A DNA stretch of 64,000 nucleotides from Massilia sp. Root418 (GTDB lineage: Bacteria > Pseudomonadota > Gammaproteobacteria > Burkholderiales > Burkholderiaceae_D). Positions 26,900 to 34,900 of the stretch are shown in pieces. Within the stretch, counting starts at the first letter, position 1. Each line of letters starts with the position of its first letter. The notes under the pieces were generated by a model. The model was not told the origin of the DNA, did not search any database, and saw only the letters and a list, made by a program, of their open reading frames with translations. The stretch lies in assembly GCF_001425265.1 (NCBI RefSeq), contig NZ_LMEC01000025.1:186305-250304 (forward strand), in the 5' to 3' direction. A program made the position numbers and the translations under genes.

Positions 26900-27757
26900 T
26901 TATTCAACCGGGACATAAGCCGCGCCGCTGCGCGGACGCAGCGGCGGCTGCGAGTCCAGCCGCAAGTCCTTGCGCACGCCGGCTTCGACCAGCGCAGCGG
27001 GCGCGTAGCGGCGCAGGAAGCGCAGGCGGCCGGCCAGCGCGCCGGACGTGTAGCGCACCTTGGGCGAGGCCGCCAGGGCCACCCGCAGCACGGTGTCCGC
27101 CACCACGCCGGGACCGTCCGCGCCTTCCAGCGCCTCCTTGACGCGGCGGTCCAGGCCCGCGCGCAGCGCGCTGTACTCGTCCATCGCCAGATCGGGCTGC
27201 AGCTGGTTGGCGTCGAACGGCGACTTGATGTAGGCCGGCGCCACCAGCGATACGCGGATGCCCTGCGTGCGCAGTTCCTGGTCCAGCGCCTCCGAATAGC
27301 CTTCCATGGCGTGCTTGCTGGCCGAGTACAGCGCCATGTAGGGCATGGGCACGAAGCCCAGCACCGAGCTGATGTTGATGATGCGCCCGCCGCCGCGCTG
27401 GCGCATGTGCGGCACCACCGCGCGCACCATGCGCACCATGCCGAAGAAGTTGGTGTCGAAGATGGACTGCGCCAGCTGGATCGAGCTTTCCTCCGCAGCG
27501 GCGGGCGCCACGCCGAAACCGGCATTGTTCACCAGCAGGTCGATGCGCCCTTCCCGCAGCAGCACCTGGTTCACGGCGGCCGCGACCGATTCGTCGCTGG
27601 TCACGTCCAGCGAGAGCATCTCGACACCGCCCGCCTGCCCCTGCCCGCCTCGGCGGCTGGTGCCGTACACCTTGTAGCCCGCCTTGGCCAGTTGCGCGGC
27701 GGTAGCTGCGCCGATGCCCGATGAGGCCCCGGTCACGATGGCGATCTTGCTGTTCAT
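26900..27757 (-). CDS. SDR-family oxidoreductase
   Basis: A 285-residue classical short-chain dehydrogenase. Residues about 8-16 are the cofactor motif TGASSGIG, then NNAGFG (about residue 85), the catalytic Ser in 'IINISSV', and Tyr-x-x-x-Lys in 'YSASKHAM'. NADP(H) preference is suggested by the basic residues in 'GTSRRGG' after the second strand. The ATG at 27757 has GGGAG 7 bases upstream. The gene sits directly after a tetR gene and its terminator, with a perfect palindrome 11 bases before the start, so it is very likely the regulated target. Confidence 0.92.
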   Translation of the reverse strand: MNSKIAIVTGASSGIGAATAAQLAKAGYKVYGTSRRGGQGQAGGVEMLSLDVTSDESVAAAVNQVLLREGRIDLLVNNAGFGVAPAAAEESSIQLAQSIFDTNFFGMVRMVRAVVPHMRQRGGGRIINISSVLGFVPMPYMALYSASKHAMEGYSEALDQELRTQGIRVSLVAPAYIKSPFDANQLQPDLAMDEYSALRAGLDRRVKEALEGADGPGVVADTVLRVALAASPKVRYTSGALAGRLRFLRRYAPAALVEAGVRKDLRLDSQPPLRPRSGAAYVPVE

Positions 27758-27768
27758 AATGCGCTCCC

Positions 27769-27786
27769 ATATGACGATCGTCATAT
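27769..27786. promoter_or_regulatory. Perfect 18-bp palindrome, probable TetR operator
   Basis: ATATGACGATCGTCATAT is a perfect inverted repeat lying between the tetR terminator and the SDR start (12 bases upstream of its ATG). Its size, symmetry and place fit an operator bound by the neighbouring TetR protein. Confidence 0.7.
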
Positions 27787-27794
27787 TCATGGTT

Positions 27795-27824
27795 AAAAAA
27801 ATACCCGGCATGGATGCTGCCGGG
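27795..27824 (-). terminator. Rho-independent terminator of the tetR gene
   Basis: On the minus strand CCCGGCA, a 7-base loop and TGCCGGG (27824-27804) are followed by TA and a run of seven T. It begins 7 bases past the tetR stop codon, separating tetR from the SDR gene. Confidence 0.8.
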
Positions 27825-27830
27825 CCGGTC

Positions 27831-28460
27831 TTACTTTGCTGGCTGCTCCACTTCCGAAAAATGCCGCAGCGCCGCGTCGCGCAGCGCGTCCGACAGCTTG
27901 GGATCGTCCACCGCGCGCGCCATCATCAGGGCGCCTATCATCGTACTGACCATCACCATGGCTTCCCGGTGCGCTTCCGGCGTGCCCCATCCGGGCAGCT
28001 GGCGCGCCACCAGGTCTATCATTTCCTTGATGTGGCGCGTGGCCGCGTGCCGCACTTCCGGCGCCTGGCGGTGCATCTCCGAGCCCAGCGCGGATACCGG
28101 GCAGCCGAATTCCACCGCCTCCACGTGCTGCTGCGACAGGTAGGCCTGCATCAGCGCCTGCAGCGACCTGCCCGGACCGGCGGCGGCGGCAATCTGGGCC
28201 GACGTGCGCACCGCTTCGGCCCCGGCGCGGTCGGCCGCCTCGGCCAGCAAGGCGTCGCGCGAGGCGAAGTGCGCGTAAAAGCCGCCGTGCGTCAGGCCGG
28301 CTTCCTTCATGATGTCAGCCACACCCGTGCCGGCATAGCCGCTGCGCCGGATGGCGCGCGACGCCACCTCGACGATGCGCTCGTGCGTCGCTTCCTTGCG
28401 GCTGAGGGCCGCGCGCGGCGCGCCGGCCTGGGACGATTTGCTCTTCATGATGCCCATCAT
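27831..28460 (-). CDS. TetR/AcrR-family repressor
   Basis: A 209-residue repressor. The N-terminal helix-turn-helix is typical ('ERIVEVASRAIRRSGYAGTG' and 'AGLTHGGFYAHFASRDALL', about residues 27-70), followed by a ligand-binding domain of the AcrR type. One cysteine occurs in 'EFGCPVSALG', a motif of the YxaF/RutR-like subgroup. The start is uncertain between ATGs at 28460, 28457 and 28448. A symmetrical ATGATGGGCATCAT (28447-28460) covers the start and may be an autoregulatory site. It likely controls the SDR gene downstream. Confidence 0.9.
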   Translation of the reverse strand: MMGIMKSKSSQAGAPRAALSRKEATHERIVEVASRAIRRSGYAGTGVADIMKEAGLTHGGFYAHFASRDALLAEAADRAGAEAVRTSAQIAAAAGPGRSLQALMQAYLSQQHVEAVEFGCPVSALGSEMHRQAPEVRHAATRHIKEMIDLVARQLPGWGTPEAHREAMVMVSTMIGALMMARAVDDPKLSDALRDAALRHFSEVEQPAK

Positions 28461-28585
28461 ATACCAAAACAGGCGGGCCTGCCCGGCGCCCGCGCGTTTT
28501 GGCGGCAGGGCAACACAGTGCCACCGCTAGCCATTGCGCGCTAATATGAAAATCACACCATCAAGTCCAAGCCACGGAGGTGAGC

Positions 28586-28804
28586 ATGAACACCGGGAAC
28601 GACCAGGAACGCTTGCAGCCAGCCGAGCCCGCGCCCCGCTCGGAAGGCCTGCTGCCGGCCGGCGAGGAGGAAGCGGCCGAGGATGAAGTCGCCGAGGAAG
28701 TCAGCCTGGATCAGCAGTCCGGGAAGGCGCGGCGTGTCGGCCATCCGCCGGCCGACGGCCCCGGCAAGCCGGCCGACGCGCTGGCTGAAACGCTGAAACG
28801 CTGA
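28586..28804 (+). CDS. Small acidic protein of unknown function
   Basis: A 72-residue protein with a strong GGAGG six bases before the ATG. It is rich in Glu/Ala/Pro, especially residues about 24-42 (GEEEAAEDEVAEEVS), and likely disordered. No signal peptide or cysteine. The last codons and the stop fall in an 8-base tandem repeat (28784-28839), so slippage could lengthen or change the C-terminus. Confidence 0.55.
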   Translation: MNTGNDQERLQPAEPAPRSEGLLPAGEEEAAEDEVAEEVSLDQQSGKARRVGHPPADGPGKPADALAETLKR

Positions 28805-28839
28805 AACGCTGAATCGTTGATTCGTTGATTCGTTGATTC
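28784..28839. repeat. Seven tandem 8-base units
   Basis: Three GCTGAAAC, one GCTGAATC and three GTTGATTC units in a row. The stop codon of the small acidic protein lies in the third unit. Because 8 is not a multiple of 3, unit gain or loss would shift the frame. Confidence 0.85.
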
Positions 28840-28840
28840 G

Positions 28841-29410
28841 CTAGGCAGCCGGCAGCGCGCGCATCTGGCTGCGCCACCAGCGCCAGGAAATCAGCGCGTT
28901 GATGAAATAGGCCGCGTACAGCAGCGCCGTCAGGTACAGGCCCCGGCTGGTGTACAGCGGCACCGACACGGCGTTCACCAGCAGCCACACGGGCCAGGTT
29001 TCCACGCGGCGCGCCATCAGCAGCAGCTGGGCGATGATGCTGAAGGCCAGCACGGCAGAATCCACAAAGGGTGCGTAGGCGGCAGTGTAGTGGTGCAGCA
29101 TCAGGCCGTAGCCCACGGTGCCGGCCAGGCCGGCCGCCCCCATCCAGGCCAGCGTGCTGCTGCGCGCGGAGGTGATGGGCAGCGCCTTGCCGCCGCCGCC
29201 GCGCGCCCACTCGTACCAGCCGATCAGGCAGGTGACGATGAAGAACAGCTGCAGCGCCACGTCGGCAAACAGCTGCACGCCGTAGAACAGCGCGCCGAAC
29301 AGCGCGCAGCCGACAATACCGGTCCACCATGAATGGATGTTGTTGCGGCCGGCCAGCACGATGGACAGCGCCATCACCGCATTGGCGGCAAGTTCGAGAT
29401 TTGTGGTCAA
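28841..29410 (-). CDS. pnuC: PnuC-family nicotinamide riboside transporter
   Basis: A 189-residue inner-membrane protein with about seven hydrophobic segments. PnuC hallmarks are 'RNNIHSWWTGIVGCALFG', the tryptophans in 'IGWYEWARGG' and 'VETWPVWLLVNAVSVPLYTS'. PnuC transporters bring in nicotinamide riboside (or related vitamins) by facilitated diffusion, trapped by a cytoplasmic kinase that is not seen here. The start appears to be the TTG at 29410 with TAGGAC upstream, overlapping the end region of the M48 gene (8-base gap), so the two form an operon. Confidence 0.88.
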   Translation of the reverse strand: MTTNLELAANAVMALSIVLAGRNNIHSWWTGIVGCALFGALFYGVQLFADVALQLFFIVTCLIGWYEWARGGGGKALPITSARSSTLAWMGAAGLAGTVGYGLMLHHYTAAYAPFVDSAVLAFSIIAQLLLMARRVETWPVWLLVNAVSVPLYTSRGLYLTALLYAAYFINALISWRWWRSQMRALPAA

Positions 29411-29436
29411 ACGCAGTCCTATTGATGGTCAAACGC
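29404..29436. repeat. Direct repeat at the M48/pnuC junction
   Basis: TGGTCAAACGC occurs at 29404-29414 and again at 29426-29436, 22 bases apart, spanning the stop of the M48 gene and the start of pnuC. It looks like a small local duplication. Confidence 0.6.
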
Positions 29437-30678
29437 GGTGCTGGCGGGTGGCTTGCCCTGGCATCCCGGCGGCAGCAGCCGGGCCGGAATGTCCTCGCCT
29501 GCACAGCGCCAGGCGACGCGCTTATTCTCTGCCAGGGCCGGCGTGAAGGCAATAGCCTTGCCGCGCAGGGAAAAATCGGCAGGATAAATGCGCACCACGC
29601 CGCTCTCGCCGTCGATGCGCACGTCCACCACGGCCAGGCCGGGGTCGGCCAGCGCGAAGCCCGCCTCGCGCAGGGTGAGCGGGGTGCGGCCGTTGGCATA
29701 ATAGTAGCGGTCCACCGCTGCGGTGGCATCCTGGCCCACGCGCACCGCGCGCAGCAGCTGGCTGCGCACGCTGTATTCGTCCAGCCTGGGCCAGGCCAGC
29801 GCGGCGGCGCCGGCCAGCAGCGCCAGCGCCAGCAAGCCGCCGGCGGCGCCCGCCACGCCCAGGCGCGGCACCAGCAGGGCCGCCAGCCAGGCCAGCCGGT
29901 GGCGCGCGGCCGGCGCCGCTTCCGCGCCCGTGGCCAGCGCGCGCAGCGCCGCCATGCGCTTGACCAGCCAGGGCTGGCCGCTCACCAGTTCATGGAAGGA
30001 CATCCAGAAGCCGGACGCCTGGCGCGCCTGCGCCGCGTAGTCGCCCAGATTGAGCTGGCGCCAGCGGCGGCCGCCGGCCGCCAGCGCAGCCAGTCCGCTC
30101 TGCGCGCTGCGCAGGTCGTCGCAGGCGTGCAGGCCGTGGCGGTCGCAGGTGTAGGCGCAGGCGCGCGCGTAGGCCGCGCCCAGCAGCGGCAGCACGGCGG
30201 CCGGCAGCAGCAGCGGCAGCCAGCGCTGGTGGCGCCGCGTGATGTGGCCGATCTCGTGCCCGATGTAGAAATTGATGGCGTCCGGCCGGTCTTCCAGCGC
30301 ATCGAGCACGCTCGATTGCAGCACGATGTAGCGCCGTCCCAGCAGCATGGCGGTCAGCACGCTGCGCCGGCGCAGCACATAGGCTTCCGGGATGCAGTCC
30401 AGCCCCAGCCGGTGGCAGCACACGTCGATGCGCGCTTTCAGGTCGGGAAACTGGCGGTAGCTGATCTGCACGCCGGTCCCTTTTAAATAAGCGGCCAGCG
30501 CCGATTGCACAAATACCGTGAGGGCAAAAATCAAAACGAGATATATCAGCGCCGCACCCAGCGTGGCAAGCGCCAGGCCGCACCAGATCAGCAGCGACGC
30601 CGCCAGCAGCGCCCTGAGCAGCGTGCACTCATGTTTATATACCAGTTCCAATTTGCCATCCCCATTTCCGTGCGGCAT
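29419..30678 (-). CDS. M48-like membrane metallopeptidase with C-terminal pilin-like domain
   Basis: A 419-residue protein. Two hydrophobic stretches (about residues 22-60) precede a zinc peptidase domain with HEIGH (residues 141-145) in 'FYIGHEIGHITRRH'. The usual third-ligand region reads 'AYTCDRHG', with no glutamate at the normal place, so the third ligand is uncertain. A further membrane segment (about residues 270-300) leads to a domain that closely matches the C-terminal part of type IV pilins: 'AVDRYYYANGRTPLTLREAG', then 'AIAFTPAL' and the disulfide-like 'VAWRCAGEDIPARLLPPGC'. The match is by pattern, not search. First gene of an operon with pnuC; the start is uncertain, as no clear ribosome site precedes it. 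Confidence 0.75.
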   Translation of the reverse strand: MPHGNGDGKLELVYKHECTLLRALLAASLLIWCGLALATLGAALIYLVLIFALTVFVQSALAAYLKGTGVQISYRQFPDLKARIDVCCHRLGLDCIPEAYVLRRRSVLTAMLLGRRYIVLQSSVLDALEDRPDAINFYIGHEIGHITRRHQRWLPLLLPAAVLPLLGAAYARACAYTCDRHGLHACDDLRSAQSGLAALAAGGRRWRQLNLGDYAAQARQASGFWMSFHELVSGQPWLVKRMAALRALATGAEAAPAARHRLAWLAALLVPRLGVAGAAGGLLALALLAGAAALAWPRLDEYSVRSQLLRAVRVGQDATAAVDRYYYANGRTPLTLREAGFALADPGLAVVDVRIDGESGVVRIYPADFSLRGKAIAFTPALAENKRVAWRCAGEDIPARLLPPGCQGKPPASTAFDHQ

Positions 30679-30836
30679 TCTAAATTAGTTTTCAAAAAAA
30701 TAAAGCTTTATAAGAAATTTAAATACCCTGGAATACATCCGGAGATCGCGCTGATACCGAACTGAGACTGCGCTGACCTGTTGCGCCCGGCGCCGCCGCC
30801 GCATACTGGCGCCATCCCCGTCCACCGAGTTTTGCC

Positions 30837-31883
30837 ATGCTGCTGCACCTTTCCGACACCGCCACCGACGCCATCGCCAGCCCGCCCTGCCCCACCCATG
30901 GCGGCCGCCGCTTCCACACCTTCCTGCCCATGAACCAGATCCTGCAGGTAGGCGACAGCATCGTGTCGGCAAACGGCCTGTTCTTCGCCACCCTGCTGGG
31001 CGACGGCACGCTGCGGGTCTACCGCGGCATGGATGCCGACGATGAACAGGGCCTGCTGTGGAGCAGCCGCAAGGCAGGCGGCTACGGCCGCTATTTCGCG
31101 CTGGTGCAGAGCGATGGCAACTTCTGCGTCTACCAGGGCGCCGACCTGGCGCATAACTGCGGCTGGCACTGGGGCACGCAGGCCACCGGGCAGGGCCAGG
31201 AGTTCTACGCGGCCCTGCAGGACGACGGCAACTTCTCGGTACGCGCCGGCATGGGGCCCGACGACAGCCGGGGCGTGCTGTGGGCGTCCACGGTCACCGA
31301 CCGGGTGCTCAGCATCGAGGACGTGCTGCACATCGAATACGACTTTGGCGCCGCCTGCGTGCTGCGCACCAGCCCGGCCAGCCAGTACAGCGAAACGGTC
31401 ACCAACCACGGCAGCGAACCGTCGGTGCACGCGCTGCAAGGCGCCGTTGCCGTCACTGAAACGTCTTCCTGGACCAACTCCCCGCCCGCCTCCCTGGGGC
31501 CGGACGTGGAGTATTTCTACACGGTGCCGGCGGTGTCCGGCGACGAGTTCGTGATGTCGGACAGCGCCGTGTTCTACCTGGCCAACTGCGCCGCCACCCG
31601 CATGACCGACTGGGCCTTCGACACCCCGTACACCGTGGCGCCGCATACCTCCATGCGCGCGGCCATCGCGCTGACCTACTCCACCGTGTCGGTGCCCTAC
31701 GTGCTGGTGGGCCAGCTGCGCTTCGAATCGGGCGCCCGTGTTGTAGGCGCGATACGTGGAAACTACTTAGGCACCAATGCCCACAGCCTCACCGCCAGCT
31801 TCACCCCGCACGACCCCACGCCCAATCACAGCAAGCGGATTTTGCGTCCTTTGCGGCCGATGGCCGGCATGATCGCACACTGA
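30837..31883 (+). CDS. B-lectin/aerolysin-like (ETX/MTX2) protein, putative pore-forming toxin
   Basis: A 348-residue protein without a signal peptide. Residues about 35-155 form a bulb-type (mannose-binding) lectin domain; repeats of the QxDxNxVxY motif appear as 'LVQSDGNFCVYQG', 'ALQDDGNFSVRAG' and a weaker 'LLGDGTLRVYRG'. Residues about 165-320 look like the aerolysin/ETX-MTX2 beta pore-forming module, with 'SETVTNHGS', alternating Ser/Thr strands and 'VAPHTSMRAAIALTYSTV'. Known proteins of this shape bind glycans and form membrane pores. Target unknown. Start at 30837 lacks a clear ribosome site; an ATG at 30930 is possible. Divergent from the M48 gene. Confidence 0.75.
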   Translation: MLLHLSDTATDAIASPPCPTHGGRRFHTFLPMNQILQVGDSIVSANGLFFATLLGDGTLRVYRGMDADDEQGLLWSSRKAGGYGRYFALVQSDGNFCVYQGADLAHNCGWHWGTQATGQGQEFYAALQDDGNFSVRAGMGPDDSRGVLWASTVTDRVLSIEDVLHIEYDFGAACVLRTSPASQYSETVTNHGSEPSVHALQGAVAVTETSSWTNSPPASLGPDVEYFYTVPAVSGDEFVMSDSAVFYLANCAATRMTDWAFDTPYTVAPHTSMRAAIALTYSTVSVPYVLVGQLRFESGARVVGAIRGNYLGTNAHSLTASFTPHDPTPNHSKRILRPLRPMAGMIAH

Positions 31884-31932
31884 CATTACCAAGAGGCAAC
31901 ACCTAGCGGACGCGCTGCGGCGCGTACCGCAA

Positions 31933-31941
31933 TGCTATAGT
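31933..31941 (+). promoter_or_regulatory. Extended -10 element, possible leaderless start
   Basis: TGCTATAGT is an extended -10 (TGnTATAGT) ending 9 bases before the ATG of the large regulator. A start site 6-8 bases downstream would give an mRNA with almost no leader. No convincing -35 is seen. Confidence 0.45.
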
Positions 31942-31950
31942 GGCAGAGTC

Positions 31951-34900
31951 ATGAGTCTGGATCTGCCCTCTTACCAACCCGCCGAATCACCGCCGCCACA
32001 AGACGGACGCGTGCTGCTTGACGCCACCCTGCTGAAACGCCTGCGCAAAACGCGCGGGCTGAGCCAGGAAGCGCTGGCGGACTTGTGCTTTCAGCAGCAG
32101 TTATGCGTGTCCATCGCGTCCATCAAGCGCGCGGAAACCGGCAAGATCGTGCTCTACCGCACCGCGCGCCACCTGGCCCAGGTGTTTGGCGTGGCGCTGG
32201 AAGAGCTGGCCACGGAGCTGGCCGGCGCCGCCATCCCGGCCGCTGTGGATTCCGCCCTGGCCCCCCCGGCCCCGTCCATGCCCCCGCCTTCCGCGCCAGC
32301 CGGCGGCAGACCGGCCATAAGCGCCGCCATCGGCGCAGCCATCGCCGCCGTGCCGGACGACGTGCTGCGCCACGTGGTGATGCTGGACATCGAACTGGCG
32401 ACCCCGCAAACCGAAGGCAGCGCCGCCGTGCATGAACTGGCCTATGTGGTGCAGCAGTTCGGCGGCCGCTTAGCGCAGGTGGACGGCTGCCGGGTCTCCG
32501 CCGTGTTCGGCCTGCCGCAAGCCTTCCGCAGCGACGCCGAACGCGCCATGCGCTGCGCGCTGGAGCTGAACCGCCACCTGCTGACCCACGGCGGCCGCGC
32601 CATGGCCATGCGCCTGGCGCGCTGGGAACGCGGCGCCGCCGCTGCCGCCGCCTTCGCCCATCCCGCCCCTGAACTGCGCCACGAGAGCGCCACGCACGCG
32701 GCGGCGGGCGTGATCCCCTTCCGCCTGCCGCTGTACGTGGAACGCAAGCTGCTGCCGCTGCTCGGCCACCGCTTCCTGTTCGAGCCGGATCCGGCGGACG
32801 GGCCGCGCCATCCCGGCTACCTGGCCTTCAGCAAGCCGGCCGCCAGCGACGCCAGCCAGCTGCCGCCGCTGATCGGCCGCTATGCCGAAACGCGCCAGTT
32901 CAAGGCGCTGGTGGAGAGCGTTGAAGAAAGCCAGTGCGGCCACATCATCTACCTGCGCGCCATGGCGGGCGTGGGCAAGAGCAGGCTGGCGCAGGAATTT
33001 GCCGACATCGCGCGCCAGCACGGCATGCGCTGCCACCGCGCCGAAGTGCAGGACCTGGGCGCGGACGCCGGCTGGCGCGCGCCGCTGGAGCAGCTGGCGC
33101 GCAGCCTGCTGGGCCTGGGCTCGCCGCTGGCGCAGGCTAACGCGCAAGCCATCGCCGACACCGTGGCGCGGCTCTACCTGCCGCCCGATTCGGCGCTGTT
33201 CTACCATGTGCTGGCCGGCGTGGCGCTCACGCCCGAACAGCACGCGCTGTATTCGGCCATGAGCCCCGAGGTGCGCGACCAGGGCTGGACGCAGGCGCTG
33301 CAGACGCTGCTGCTGCGCCTGGCGATGACCGAGCCGCAGCTGGTGGCGCTGGAAGACGTGCACTGGGGCGACCCCTATCTGTTTGAAGCGCTCGGCCCCC
33401 TGCTGGCCCTGTCGCGCGAAGCGCCGGTGCTGTGGGTGATCACCTCGCGCGTGGAAAACGACCCGCTCGAATCGGCGCTGCGCCAGCAGCTGGACGACCT
33501 GGGCCTGTCCCTGTTCGACCTGGCGCCGATGTCGCCGCGCGAAGCGGCCGTGCTGGCCGACCAGTTCAGCGACGTGGACCCGGCCTACCGCGCGCGCTGC
33601 GTGGAGCGCGCACAGGGCAACCCGCTGTTCCTGACCCAGCTGCTGGCCAGTCCCGGCCAGCACCTGCCGGACAGCCTGCGCCACCTGATCCAGGCGCGCC
33701 TGGACGGCCTGCCTTCCGAGCACGCGCAGGCGCTGCGCATGGCCGCCGTGCTGGGCCACCGTTTCGGCCTGGCGCTGCTGCGCGCCGCCCTCGGCCAGCC
33801 GGACTACCAGCCGCAGGCGGCCGGCCGCGACAGCCTGCTGCGCGCGGTGGCAGGGTCCGGCGGCGACTACTGCTTCGTGCACGACCTGGTCATGCACTGC
33901 ATCTACGACGCCATCGACCCTGCACAGCAACGCCGCCTGCACCTGCAGGCTGCCGAAGCCTGGCGCGGGCGGGACGCGGTGCAGTGCGCCCACCACCTGT
34001 ACCGCGCCGCCGACCCGGGCGCGCTGGAGATGATGCTGTCGGCCATCCGCGCCAAGCTGGAGCAGCACCAGTTCGAAGCGGCGCTGGACCTGACCGCAGC
34101 CTGCAACACGGCCGATTCCACCAGTTTCAGCAGCTTCCCGCTCGCGCTGCTGCGCGCGCACGCCAGCGCCGGCATGGGCCACATGGGCAACGCGCGCCGC
34201 TACTACCAGCACGCGATGATGCTGGCCGGCCGGCCGCAGGACAAGATCGAAGCGGTGGTGGGCCTGGCCGCCACGCTGAACGTGCTGGAAGAGCTGGAAG
34301 AGGAAGAGCGCCTGCTGGACGAGACGGTGCCGCTGGCCCTGGAGATCGGTGCCGAAGCGGCGCTGGGCAAGCTGCTTTACCTGAAGGGCAATATCTACTT
34401 CCCGCGCGGAAACTACAACGAATGCCGCCGCCTGCACGAGGATGCGGCGCGCTACGCCCAGGCCAGCGACATGCGCGAAACCCAGGCGCGCGCGCTGAGC
34501 GGCGTGGGCGACTCGTACTACGCACAGGGCCGCATGCGCAAGGCGTACGAACTGTTCGAGCAATGCCTGGCCATGTGCGAACAGGACCGCTATGTGCAGA
34601 TCGAAGCATCCAACCGCGCGGCGCTCGGCTCCACCCGCATCTACCTGGGCGACGCCGCCGGCGCCGTGCGCGACGCACAGGCCTCGGCCGCCATCGCCCG
34701 CAAGGTGGGCAACCGCCGCGCCGAAACCTTTGCGCGCATGACCGCCGGCTGGGCCCTGGTGGCCGACGGCCTGCTGGACCAGGCAAGCGAAGAAGTGGAA
34801 AGCGGACTGGAACTGGCGCGCTCGCTGGGCAGCTCGCGCTTCGAAACCTTCCTGATGGAGAGCCAGGCCCGCATCACCTGGCTGCGCGGCGACCGCGCGC

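Noticed and set aside
27447..27525. Alternative reading of the SDR region as an Arg/Ser/Trp-rich protein
   Set aside because: Frame-shifted copy of the SDR gene with no motif; the SDR frame has TGASSGIG and YxxxK.
29337..30486. Plus-strand frames antisense to the M48 gene
   Set aside because: They have no start signals or motifs; the M48 and pilin-like motifs fix the minus strand.
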